Shown: one piece after another, positions 46,427 through 57,847 of the stretch | Position numbering within the stretch: the first letter of the stretch is position 1 | How the letters are laid out: each line of letters starts with the position of its first letter | NCBI GenBank assembly: GCA_018287875.1 | Contig: JAGVVL010000001.1 | Span: 3,720,001 to 3,784,000, forward strand | Length of the DNA stretch: 64,000 nt | Source of the DNA: Nigrospora sphaerica | Taxonomy: Eukaryota; Ascomycota; Sordariomycetes; Amphisphaeriales; Apiosporaceae | Reading direction: 5' to 3' | The notes under the pieces: generated by a model | Database searches by the model: none | The model's input: the letters and a program-made list of their open reading frames with translations, nothing else | What the model was told of the DNA's origin: nothing | Position numbers and translations under genes: made by a program

Positions 46427-47721
46427 ATGGCCGCTCCCATCCCGGAACTGCCCACGCTCGTGGCGGACGACTCGATGCTGTCCCGGAAGTTTGGCCGCGA
46501 GGTCGCCAACTACTTTTCCGGCAGCCCCTTGAACCGCGTCTCCTTCCTGCGTTCGGACCATGGCTTCCTCTCGTCGGCTTTTGCCCACCCCTCGGCCAGC
46601 TTCCTGCTTATGAACAACCTGTCGCCCACCGTACAGGACCCGACCAGGCTGGCCTACGTCAGCAGGGCCGACGTGGAGCCTCTGACGGGCAGCGAGCCGT
46701 TCAAGAAGACTGAGCAAGAATGGATCTCGACGTTCAACTCGGACGTCTCCTCCCCCGTCATTTTGTTCCTGGGCATCGACGAGAAGAAGCCCACGGGCTT
46801 TGAGTTCAAGGAGCACAAGGGCGCCCCCTACTTCGCCGTGGATGTAACCCCGAAGGACTCGTACGCGGACGCCGCCAATGGCGTCATCGAGGCCGTCAAG
46901 GCCAAGGGCGTCGACTTCCTGCCGGGCACCCGGCACGTGTCGCTGAACGCCCCCGAGGGTGAGTACCTGCCTCTCGCCTATGGCCGGTTCCGAGGATCAC
47001 GGAAGCTGACTGCCGCCCGCCAGCCGCCATCTACGCCCAGGCGCGGGCCCTGCTCGACTGGAACGCGCGAAACCCCTTCTGCGGAGGGTGTGGGCAGCGT
47101 ACGCTGTCGGTGAACGCGGGAACGAAGCGCGTGTGTCCGCCCACCGACTACGCCGGAGTGCCCGAGGGCAGCGCCCCCAGGGAACGTGGCCCGTGTCCCA
47201 CCCGACACGGCGTCTCGAACCTCTGCTTCCCGCGAACCGACCCGACCATCATCGTGGCCGTGGTGTCGGCCGACGGCACCAAGATGCTGCTGGGCCGCCA
47301 GAAGCGGTGGCCGCCGCACTGGTTCAGCACCCTGGCCGGCTTCCTCGAGCCGGGCGAGTCCCTCGAGGAGGCGGTCCGCCGCGAGGTGTGGGAGGAGAGC
47401 GGCGTGCAGGTCGGCCGCGTCGTCCTCCACAGCTCGCAGCCCTGGCCGTACCCGGCGAACCTGATGATTGGCGCCATCGCGCAGGCCACCCCCGAGGGCG
47501 AGACCATCGACCTCGGCAACGACCCCGAGCTCGAAGCGGCCAAGTGGTTCGACATGGACGAGGTGCGCAGCGCGCTGCTGCACGGCGTGAGCGGCCTGGG
47601 CGAGCCCGCGCCCGCTGGGTACCAGGAGGGAGGACTCAGGCTCCCACCCCAGACGGCCATTGCGAACCGCTTGATCGACGCCGTGTGCGGAGGCTATCTA
47701 GCTGCGGCGCCCAAGATGTGA
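46427..47721 (+). CDS. NPY1: NADH pyrophosphatase (NudC/NPY1, Nudix family)
   Basis: This enzyme hydrolyses NADH to NMNH and AMP, usually in peroxisomes, and related proteins can remove NAD caps from RNA. Two exons (46427-46958 and 47024-47721) with a 65-nt intron (GTGAGT donor, CCAG acceptor) give 409 aa. The N-terminal domain (1-180) starts near LNRVSFLRSD. A zinc ribbon follows with Cys197 and Cys200 (FCGGCG), Cys215 and Cys235. The Nudix box begins at Gly283 (GFLEPGESLEEAVRREVWEE), and the NADH pyrophosphatase signature SQPWPYPANLMIG follows it. The ATG sits in MAAPIPELP. The C-terminus APKM is not a standard peroxisomal SKL-type tail, so location is uncertain. Confidence 0.95.
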
Positions 47722-49291
47722 GGTGGAAGCTCCGGTGCAGGCAGCGGGGAGACCACGTACGTGCCGGAGGCATCGGTGATAGAAGGAGCCGACTTTCTCA
47801 CAGCATGTGGTGTGCAGGAAATATTAGAGGTCGTCACGGCTAGACAAAGGGTAGAACTGCGAATGGTACGTGGACATCACTTGTTGTACCTGCCATGATC
47901 GGAGGGTCCGTCCTGACTTCAAGCGCGCCGATATCACGGTTCGATGCGTCGAGAGCAACTTGTGACCCCATAGTGGTTTCTTTGTAGCACCCACCGCCAC
48001 TGCCCGAGGCATTAAGGTGTGCGCAGTGAACCAAGTACAGCAGCACACGAATCGACACCGAGCGACGCAGAGCCGTGACAGGCAAGGGCCGAGCTGACCA
48101 GCCAGGGGAGAGCATGCGATAATGGTATCGTGGCGCAAGAGTCCCCATTCTGACCAACACGGAAGTTACGAGCCCTCTAGTGGACGGACAAACATCACGA
48201 GAGTCGCCGTCGTGGGATAAATAAAACCCCAGTTTTCACACATAGAAATGTCGTAAGCACCCCACAGTCGCGAACCTGCGCAAGCTGGCGTTGGCGGCTG
48301 ATTGGGAAGGGTGCCTTCTTTACTTAAGGAGGCCGGGAACGGAAGGAAATTCATCGAAAGAAGTGCGAATAACCCTCAGCAAGCCGCCGTAGCGGAGCCT
48401 CCATCGAAAAATAAATTAAAACTTGACGGTTTTAGTTTAAATTCCTACTGATGTAGGGAAGAAAGGGAAAAAGAAGCAGAACAATGGGCGACGCGAGCAA
48501 CGCTTTTATGGGCGGGCGGGGCTTAGCCGTCCGGGTACTCTGGTTGGCGGCGCTCAGGGCAAACAGGCCTGGGAGGGGCTGACAGGCAAACGGGCAGTCG
48601 TGACTGCCAGCTGCAAATCCCATCCGGCGTGACCAACCGCCCCCATAAGCGCAACCGAGTATGCTGTAAATCAGACGCAGGCTTTATCGTGATAGACGCG
48701 AAATTCCACGGCCAGACTGCATGGGGAAGCATCGTGGGCATGCCCCAGGCGTTGAAAGTCAGCCGGGAGAACACAGACACTGACTGGACTGCCTGCCACC
48801 TTGCTTGTGTTAACAGAGGGCGGGACTGTGTAAAGTGGGGTAGCAGTATAGAAGAGAGAGATCAGCACTTTAGTACTGAAGGACCATTGCCGGTCCTTCC
48901 CAGCCGTGTTGGCTCAACAGGTAGAAGCTCGCCACGCAAATAACACAAACAGCCGGCTCCATATCAGTATGACCGGGACCGGCATTGCACCCGCGAGGTC
49001 TGTCAGGGCAACTCGACAATAACGGGGACCGAATAGCCTGGGTTCGCAAATTCAAGGCTGCCTAAGCGCGCAGACACGCTCGTCGACGTCCCTAGCCCAC
49101 CACGTCGAGAACTTCACATACGGTACACCATCTAGTCACATCATCACAAGGACGCCAATACGCATGAAATTGTCTCGAGTTTTTGATTTGGCATTCGCTA
49201 CGTAGATTTTCATTGTCCCGGGCACGTCCCAGGAGGCCAACATCATCGTCCTAGTAGCGTAGAATACCAGGAGTCGTGAGAAACGCCACAC
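47722..49291. other. Convergent intergenic region, NPY1 / uL1
   Basis: 1.57 kb of 3' flanks. Short A/T-rich segments (48405-48440) could serve polyadenylation. I looked for tRNA and 5S rRNA patterns and found none. Confidence 0.55.
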
Positions 49292-50078
49292 TTAGTAGAG
49301 ACGCTTGGGGGGAGACATGGTAGCCTTGATGACCAGGCTACCAACGTTCTGCCAGCCCTTCTTCAACAGGGAGACGAGGTAGTTGATGGCCAGCATGATG
49401 TTGGCAATCAGCTCCTCCTGGGTCATGCCGACGTTGCCGACGGCGACACCCATGCAGAGAACCTTCTTCAGCTGGAACTTGACCGTGGACTTGACCTCGG
49501 TGATCTTGCCGCCGAGGTCATCCGAGTGCGAGACGGGCGTGGGGAACTTGCCAGCCTTGGACAGACCGGGGCCGAGGAGACGGGGAATCTAGAGGCGCCT
49601 ATCAGTAAACCCAAATCGCGCCACGCTTTTAACCAAGAGCTGCTCGTGACTTACCTGCTTGATCAGGGTCTCGGAGGCGACGAAAGCATCGTACTTGCGA
49701 GCGAGCTTCTTGATGAGCTTCTTGTTCTTGTTGAGCTTCTTCAAGTCGTCGGCCGACATGGCATCGACACCACCGTGCTTGGCACGGTCGATATCGTGCT
49801 GGTCACCGAGAATGCAGATGGCCATGTTGGGGCGGGGCACGCTGGGCAGCTTCACGGTGCCCGAGAAACGCTTGTCACGCTGGGGGTCATAGTTCTGTTC
49901 TCATCGCGGTCCGGTTAGCAAGCCGTCCCATGCGCGTCCAAATCGTCAGCGGTGGACTGACCTTGAGGCCGATCTGGAGCTCGACGGTCTCGAGGAAGTT
50001 GCGCTTCTTCGTCTCGAGAGAGTAGTCGAGAAGCTCGGCGACGTTGGAACGCACTCCGGCGACTGTGATCTTCGACAT
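49292..50078 (-). CDS. RPL1: 60S ribosomal protein uL1 (L10a)
   Basis: Component of the L1 stalk of the large ribosomal subunit, which helps move deacylated tRNA out of the E site. Three exons (50078-49962, 49894-49655, 49588-49292) give exactly 217 aa, the usual length of eukaryotic L10a. Introns are 67 and 66 nt, both phase 0. Conserved text includes [66 protein letters not shown] and the ending MSPPKRLY. Strong C-ending codon bias fits high expression. Confidence 0.98.
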
Positions 50079-53000
50079 GGTGACAGTCTTCCAATAGATT
50101 CAATCTAATGGTGAGGAATACTGCGTTCGCGGGTTGACTGTTGGTTAGTAGGAATCGAGGTTGGAAGGAAGCGAATCTTTTTCTCGGGTTTTGCTTCCCT
50201 AGGCAAATAATTCTGGAGGCGCACACGCTTTGTGGGCAAGTGGGGCTACGGCTGCTGCCTGCGCTCCAACGTTTCCCCGCTGGGGCTGATGACTGTGGCT
50301 GGTACACGATTATGGCTGAAGCCTTCTGACTGGAAGTAGGTACTTAAGGTACGCAGGTACTTGGGAGCAATACTCCTTCATAACCGACCTCACCTACTAG
50401 AACACCCAGAATCAATGCTGCGAATCCTCACTACACAAACTAGGAGATCCCGTGGCCACAGGAGTGGTAATTCAGCACCTAAAAAGTCGGAACTAGAACT
50501 TCCAACACCTCGTCGCCAGTTTCGCCACTGTAGAAGTCGAAGGGCTGATGCTCTCTATACTGGACGGGGGCCGATAATCGAGCATCGGCTTGCTGGCCAT
50601 TCTTTTCTGGAGCTTGACCATCAATATATTAGGCACAGCTAGAAAATTGCAAAGAGAGCCGCCGACGCACTGGTAGATGAGGAACTTAGATATAATTATA
50701 TACCCTCCACCATCGGAGCATTAGAATGTGGCTTGGAAAAGGAAGCAGAGGACCATGCCGGGACGTTAGCCTGCACTGTAAGGTGCATGTGGTCGATCCT
50801 AGCCGTAAGTGATGATGACGGCGAGCGAGGACGGAGCAAGTTCCGGGGCATCGGGTTTGGTTCGTAACACATCGCCGTCGGGGTGTGCGGCTGTGTGAAG
50901 TGTAAACTTGTCTGGCCGAGCGAGAGGGGATGCGACCTAGCCACCCGGGTCCCCATCTCTGCTGGGTTCGATCCGATCACAACACCGGGCTTTCATCGTC
51001 AGAAGAGGCAAGGAATTCGTCGTCCCTACCGGACCGCTTCTCGAACAGCACGACCCGGTTTCTTTGGCCGTCGTCAACCCATACATACCCCTCCCCCTCC
51101 AAAGATCCATGTCACGTCACGATGGAGGCCCTGGGTGACAGGACGTGGGGCACGATTCCGTGACCCTACACTGCCTCGTTGACCCCGGCTCGCGGCGGCC
51201 TTACAGTCAGTACTCCGTAGGTACTGCCTGCCCTTTTTCCGCCGAAAGACCAATCGTGAGATGTATCGTGGGAGGCCACGGACCTCGTCGCCGGGGCCCT
51301 CGATGTGATAACCGACAAGCCCTCAGGCGTTTTACCCCTGTCATTGACGGGGGGAGCGGGACTGCCCTTCTGCATCCTCTTCGCCAGAGACCCACAATCC
51401 AGTCCACGTGAAACGAGGCCGAAGGCTCGAGACCGTTGCTTATTGTAACCTAATGCTGGACCAATCGCAACCTCCATCGCCGACTGCTTCTGGTGTGCCT
51501 CCACATTCGCGTCTGTGTTTCCCCCGTCGAGGCAAGGATGTGGACGCCTTGGATATGGCTCCCAAGAGGTCGACCTGCAGCCAGGAGCTGCGTGATGAGA
51601 GTTGAAAGGCCTAGGATGCAGAGGAGGAGGACAAAGATATATCCCCCCTTCCCCCCGCCCATGGAATCCCATATGGCCGGTCGGCAGTGAAAAGCGGGCT
51701 CGCCTGAATCGCGAATTGTAAGAAGCCACCCGGAGCCTCCTCCGACAATGGACAACGAGTCAGCAACAAGCCTGAATGCGGCAGACAGGCGAATACACTC
51801 AGACCTTCTCTCAGGCGAGCCCTGGCGTGACTCCTGGGGGTGAGCCTTGTCTCAGCAGCCCCTCGGCTGAACCAGAGCCGCGGGGGCTCGGATAGCCTGC
51901 TAAACCTAAACCGCAAGGGGCCAAGCTAGCAGAAATAGCCCCCGCATCCGACGTGCCGATCCCATCCACAGCTGGAGGTTGTACCTATGTACAACTATTC
52001 TGGGCGAAAAGGTCCCGTCTGTATCGGAGGTTTACCCTAACCAATGGATGCCTAACCGCCCTGTCGACAGGTAAAGCACCTCTCCATCCCCAGGTCCACG
52101 GGATGCCAGTGTCGACGTTTGATTCCAATTACCGAGCTGCTAACCCAATCAAGCACATATAACGATGCCGGGGAATCCGGGTCGCCAACGCCCTCGTGCC
52201 AGATAGAGAAGGGCCTGTCGACACCCGGCCGAGGAAGTACACTATCAAGAGCGGAGGGTGTCCCCTCCTGCCGCGGTGCTGGCCTCATCGGCCGGTGGGC
52301 ATCCCCGCTGCAGATCGTGGCAGTGGCAGTGTGGGTGTTTCTGTTCATGCTCGCCGGCTCAGCTCACAAACGCACCTTGGACCCCGTCGTCACCTGCACG
52401 CATGCCAAACGGATGGGGCCTCCGAACAAGGGCAGACGGCCAATCCAACCTGACCCTGGCCCAGGATTGCCCGGCTCGCATCTGGCCGGGTTCGATATCA
52501 TCGTATCCCTCCTGCTGGTCACAGCAGAGAATGATAGACACGCGCCTGCCGATTCAGGTTACCACGGCGGGCAAACCCACGACCCCCGGTCGTGGGTGAT
52601 CTTGATGGTGGTGCCGCCCTGGACACCCGGGGGACACCGCCCATGCGGCCGTGTTCGCCCGGTGACGTGTTTGATCGCCTCAACCCCTGGTCAGACTTGT
52701 CGATGGTTCGTGCCCTGTTGGGCTCGGGGCGTGGGTTCTCTGGATGTCTGGCTCCTCTTCTTGCTTCGCCGTTGCTTTGGTCTTGGCTGTGGGAGGTTGT
52801 GCAGACGCTGCCCGCCATCCCGAACAAACTACATGGACCGTCGTTCTCGCCCGGCCCACGCAAAAAGAACCCACCGGGCGGACACGGACGTGGCACTGAC
52901 TGGGCAGTCTCTGGCCGACGTGGGGTTTCCACCGAGTTGCCTCCATCGCCTCAGGCAGGTCTTGCCATAATGATGCTATAGGGCCCCCCCCCCCCCGGCT

Positions 53001-53351
53001 CGTTTGTAACACCAAGCTAGGGCGTTATCGCCCAAAAGCACAACAGACAGCGTGCCGGGTGGGTGGGGGGCTCGAATGTTCCATACAAAGCCAGTGGTTG
53101 ATGTTTCGAAGCACATTTATAGCCGGGTGGCCGCGCTGCCATCAGTCGGGGTGAAAAGCCGGCGCCTCGCCGCAGCCGCGGGACGACAACAACTCAACGT
53201 TCTGTCGTTTCATCCGTGCTCTCGGTGGACTGGATCGGAAGAGTCACGATATGCATTCCCATGCCCCGACGTTATCACCGTGGCATGAACTGCTAAATCG
53301 CATCCAGTAAAGACGTCTTCAAGCACCAAACTTTGCTGGTTCTAAGTTCGC
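50079..53351. other. Divergent intergenic region, uL1 / SAT4-family gene
   Basis: 3.3 kb. It contains the uL1 promoter, AGTAGGTACTTAAGGTAC at 50335-50352, a GTACCTATGTAC element near 51979-51990, and a C13 run at 52984-52996. Open frames such as 52119-52970 have random composition. No gene is called. Confidence 0.55.
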
Positions 53352-54995
53352 ATGCTCGAGAGTCTCGAGGACCTCGATTCTAAGTTTCTTCGTTATCCCA
53401 CGCCCCCCTGGCGGCGTCAAACACGGATGTCGATCTCGCCTCCCATGAGTGACAGCGGGCCTCAACCGAGCAATGAAGGCAACTCGGCGAGCCGCGGGCC
53501 TGCCGGTCTCATCATTGGTGGGACGCTTATGGGATTGGCGACCTTACTGCTGGCCCTGAGATTGTATACACGGCGTTGGATATCCCATGCACTAGGGCTT
53601 GACGATATCCTCATCATTGCCGCTTACGTTCGTCTACTTTGACCCCCCCTCTTAAGCTTGACACCCGCTTACATTGCCTGTTGTGACAGATTCCTGCCGT
53701 GACCTTTGGTATTGTCGGTTTCATCGCGCAAATATTCTTTGGCTGGGGTTCGCTCATGAAAAACGCGTCGCCCGGGAGCTTCGTTCGATCACTGCAAGCA
53801 AAGTAGGCCTACCCATTTCACTAAGCACCCGACAGGAAACTCATGTTCTTCTCTCCCTAGCCTGGCGTCGCAGATTCTTTTCGATGTCTCCACGAGTCTC
53901 ACCAAGCTATCCATGTTGGCCATGCTCTACCGGCTCACCAAAGCCTCAGGGGACAAGCGCATGACCACCGTAGTCCGGTCGCTGGCCGCCGTCATCAGCC
54001 TCAATGCCTTCTTGTTCATCATCGTCACCGTCTTCCAGTGCAGGTACGGCCGGTCCCGCTGACTGTAGCCCCTCCAAGGCTGCCTCGTCACTAACAAGGA
54101 ACAGCCCCGTTTCGGCGTACTGGACACTCGAGTTAAAGTCCGACCACTGCATCAACGAGCCAGCTCACCTCATCGCCGCCGGCACCATCAACACGGTGAC
54201 CGACTTCGTGCTGGTCTTCGTCCCGATGCGCACCGTGATGACCCTCGAGCTTCCACTGAAGCAGCGCATCATCGTAATGGCCCTTTTCAGCGTGGGGCTC
54301 CTGGCCAGCGCCGCCGGGGTAGCCAGGGTGTACTTCACCGTGTTACTGACGATGATGAAGAACCGGGACCGCTCCTGGCATTCGTGGGGCATCTGGCTCT
54401 CCAGCGCCATCGAGCTGGACCTCGGCATTGTAAGTGCTCCGCGGCCGCTCGCTCCGTGCGGGCCCGCTTCACGGCCGTTTGCTAGGACAACCCGCTGACC
54501 GCCGCTCGGCACGCCCTGCAGATATGCGCCTCCATCCCGGCTGTCAAGGCCTTCTTTGCCCACCACCTACCGAACGCCATTGACGTAACCATGAAGTCGC
54601 GGAAAACATGGACCAAGGCAACGTCCACGAGCCACAGTCGGAATGTCTCTGCCGCTTCCGACACGGCCATGATTCTGCCCTTCCACGACCCGCCGTCCCC
54701 GGCCCGGCTGGCCCCGACTCAGCCCGACGTGGAAGACGTCAGAGCCGACCTCAACAAGCCCCTGCCGAGGATCCGGGATAGCGACGCGTGGGAGGACGAG
54801 GGCCGCCATTCGGGGGGCGCCGACGCCTTCGCCGATAAACCCGCGCCGAAAGGGATCCTGTCGCCGCGCGGTGCCGTCCGCTTCAGCTCCGAGACGGCCT
54901 TGCTGGTGGACACTGCGCCGCCCGGCCCCCGCACCACCGTCCTCATCATGTACAAAGGGGACGAGCGAAGCATCAGCTCGCCCCGGGATCCGTGA
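53352..54995 (+). CDS. SAT4-family (rhodopsin-like) fungal integral membrane protein
   Basis: A membrane protein with about seven helices, of the SAT4/Pth11-related fungal group, 456 aa. Five exons fit: 53352-53627, 53690-53802, 53861-54043, 54105-54429 and 54522-54995, with introns of 62, 58, 61 and 92 nt; donors are GTTCGT, GTAGGC, GTACGG and GTAAGT. Typical blocks are AGLIIGGTLMGLATLLLALRL, the helix 2 motif GLDDILIIAAY, SLTKLSMLAMLYRL, and CINEPAHLIAAGTINTVTDFVL, then IELDLGIICASIPAVKAF. The CFEM domain of true PTH11 receptors is absent. The soluble C-terminal tail (about 310-456) is Pro/Ser/Asp-rich and cytoplasmic. A second Met at residue 26 (MSISPP) could be the start. Function is unknown; some relatives sit in toxin clusters or act as receptors, but no cluster is present here. 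Confidence 0.88.
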
Positions 54996-56166
54996 GGGCG
55001 TCCCCACGCGCCCCGGGGTTAATGAGGGCCAGGGACTTGGTCCGCCCGTTATCCGACCGTGCTCGCTTTCGTAACGGCGTAGGAAGACGGGAGCCTTCGG
55101 GGGTAACGGCGCGCTTGTTTGTTGTATTATCCCCCACGCCGTGGGAGTGAGCTTTGTACGAGAGCCAGCAAGGCTCGGAAAGGAGGAGGGAGCTCTTCCC
55201 AGCGGGTGTAGAACGCCCCGTCTCGCATGATACCAAACAACGATCGTTAGTAATGAAAATTCATGAGCCCACTTTGCCGGTCAAAAACAAACAGCCTCGT
55301 CCCTCGTCCATATGAGAGCGTCCTTGGATGCTGCCGGAGCGGCGCATGGAGCGAGACCTTGTCAGCTTCCGGAACGGCCGATTGAGCGGCACGACATCGG
55401 CGTGGTCCAATCCTGGTAGATAGGGTGATATTACGATGGGAGACATTACGATGGGAGACACATGGATGGGAGACGTTACGATGGGAGACACATGGAACGA
55501 TGTGATCTCTCGAGGGCGGGGCAAAAGGTGGGCATGCACTAGTTAGGCTACCCAGGCTGGCAGCGATAGGTAATCGTTCAAGAGAATCAAGGTGCATCAA
55601 GAATCAATGTAAATCAAACACAAAACTCTGGAACTTCGTTCTAATGCCGTCTGCATCTGAGCAGACCCGGCAAACAAAAAAAAGGGAATCAACCAAACAG
55701 GAGTACAAGAATCGAACAATAAACCGCGCCTCCCTAATCCTCCTCATCAGAAAGATAGACGTTCCGTACTCATCGCCGCTGGCGAGCCTGGTTTCTCACT
55801 CGGCATGGTCCTTCATCATACCGCGGCGCGGCATTTTCTCTCTCTCTCCGAGCCCGCCCGCGCGTCTCGACACCGGCGCTCCGGCAAGCCTGTGTGTCAA
55901 GAGGCGCAGTAAGGTACCGGGCCAAGCCAGTCCGAAGGAAACTCCCGTCTCTGACGGGTCTCCCTGGCAGGCCGGCCCGGTCCACGGGCTCCCACCGTCC
56001 ATGCGGTCCGATCCTGGGAGACGGCGGGGGTTTAGGGAAAAGCCCGCAAGGGGCGCCCCCGCTGGCGGCACCCGCAGTGGGTGTAATATATGGGTAGGGT
56101 TTACCGCTTAGGAAAAGCAGTGTCCTCTGGGGAATTGGTCCAAGTGCAACTCAGCGAGTGCTTCAT
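54996..56166. other. Convergent 3' flanks, SAT4-family gene / C2H2 factor
   Basis: 1.17 kb without a gene. It contains a 15-bp-period tandem repeat at 55435-55494 and A-rich sequence around 55670-55725. Confidence 0.6.
55435..55494. repeat. 15-bp-period tandem repeat (two copies of a 30-bp unit)
   Basis: Four 15-bp units alternate: GATGGGAGACATTAC, GATGGGAGACACATG, GATGGGAGACGTTAC, GATGGGAGACACATG. The 30-bp pair is thus repeated twice with one change. It lies in the convergent 3' region and is non-coding as far as I can tell. Confidence 0.93.
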
Positions 56167-57847
56167 TCAGCCAGAGTGGAGGTAGGCCCGGCGGTGCGAC
56201 TCCCGCGCCTTCTTGAGCCTGCGCGAGATCTTCTCCATGGCGGCGAAGTGCTCGCCGGCATCGCCCGACTGCTCCAGAAGCTCAAACGCGGCGGGGTTGT
56301 CGTAGCGCTGCAGGTACTCGTCCAGCGCCGCGCGGTGCTCAAACCACTGCTGGATCAGGGGCTGCTCGGCGGCCTTGGCGGCGGCATCGGCCGATGCCGC
56401 CTTGGCGGCAGACTTGCGGCCCTGGGCCGTCAGCTCGGCAAGGTCCTTGCTCTTGCGCTTGCGGCCCTTGGCCGAGTGCGCGGCAGATCCACGTCCGGCG
56501 GAGGAAATCCCGGAGCCCAGCGACTGGCCGTTGTCGTTGTGGACGCGGCGCATGTGGTCCCGGAGGTTCCAGTTGCGAGGGAATCCGCAGCCCGGAACGG
56601 CGCGGTCGCAGCCCTCGTAGGTGCACAGGTAAGGCTTGTCTCCGTGGCCGTGCATGGCGTGGGCCTCACGCTCATGACGCAGAAGGCAGGCAGTAGAGGA
56701 AAAGCGAGCATTTTCGCACGAGTCAATCTTGCATCGGTAGGGCTTCAGGTGCGAGTCGACGAATTTGCTACGTACGATTAGTCAGGCCGGGGGCAGGAGC
56801 AGAAGAGGCGCGAGACACTTACTCGTAGTTGCACTTGAGCTTCTCGGGCTTGTGGTTGCACGAGGAAGAACCCTCCCAGGGGCAGTGGAAGAGACCATCG
56901 GCAGAGGGCTGGGCGCTCTTGTACAGAGGGTGGTCCCGAGCCGTCGATTCGTTATCGCCAGTGGAGCGGCGGGAGAAGGCGGGCGGCAGGAAGGCGTTCT
57001 CCATCATGTCGTTGTTGTAGACATCGTCCGACATGAGTCCACGCTGGAGGCTGCACGAGTTGGCCGCCGTTAGATTCTGGGACCCCTCTTCTGCTAGAGC
57101 CGACCACACATACCTAGGTGACTGTCCATCCATCACAGGCGAAGCTGAGACGACCTGCGGCGAGGTCTCCAGAGGCGCGCTGGTCCATGACTCCTCGGGG
57201 ATGCCGGGAGAAGAGATGCGGGACTCAATAGGGCTCAGAGAAGAAGCCCAGGAAGCAGAAGGAGAGTGGCCGAAGTCCAGCTGCATGTGCACCGGGTCCA
57301 TGTGCGAAGGCGCCATGCTCGCGGGGAGAACATCCGGTGTGTAAGGCATTCCGTCGCTACCGAGACCCATTCCCATGGGCAGAGTAGGGTAAAACATCTG
57401 AGAGGACACGGAGTGGGCATCCGAGTCCAGGAGATAGGCATCCATCTGGGCATTACCTGACATGTCATAGTTTGACATGTGCGATCCCTGTGAAACAGAG
57501 GACAAGATACGCGGCCGGTTCTTCTGCTGCGAAGAGGCCTTCAGGACTCTGTGCTTGTGGCTGCTCGAGGAACCACGCGAGCTGATCCGGCGCATGGGCT
57601 CTGACACGGCCGCGGATGCGGCATCCTCGGCAGCAATCCATTTGCTCGACATGTCATCCACGACTTCAATGTGGTCCTGTCCATGTCCTCTGGGTGTAAT
57701 GTGGCCAAAAGAAAAAGGAAACTCCTCGGTCTCTCCTTGGTTGAAGGTCTGGGGTCCTTCTGCTGTCGTCGTATCCCACACCGAGCCATTCAGGTCGGAG
57801 TGTACTGTCTGAGAATAAAGAAAGGGTCCATTGGCGGAAGCCATCAT
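56167..57847 (-). CDS. C2H2 zinc-finger transcription factor
   Basis: A DNA-binding protein of about 520 aa. Three exons fit: 57847-57114, 57050-56823 and 56767-56167, with introns of 63 and 55 nt. The 63-nt intron has a GTATGT donor, CTAAC branch point and CAG acceptor. Residues 1-295 are Ser/Met/Pro-rich, like an activation region. Zinc-binding text runs from about 300 to 390: FHCPWEGSSSCNHKPEKLKC, YRCKIDSCENARFSSTACLL with RHEREAH, and YLCTYEGCDRAVPGCGF with the final HMRRVH. A Lys/Arg-rich segment (KGRKRKSKD) after the fingers is a likely nuclear signal, then Ala-rich coiled-coil sequence. The start is the double ATG MMASANG. A CTAAC...CCTAG acceptor-like sequence lies just upstream (57870-57888), so the leader is probably spliced, or an N-terminal exon is missing. 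Confidence 0.85.

Noticed and set aside
50915..50985. tRNA-like A-box (TGGCCGAGCG) and B-box (GGTTCGATCC)
   Set aside because: T-arm and acceptor stem do not pair and no anticodon arm can be drawn.
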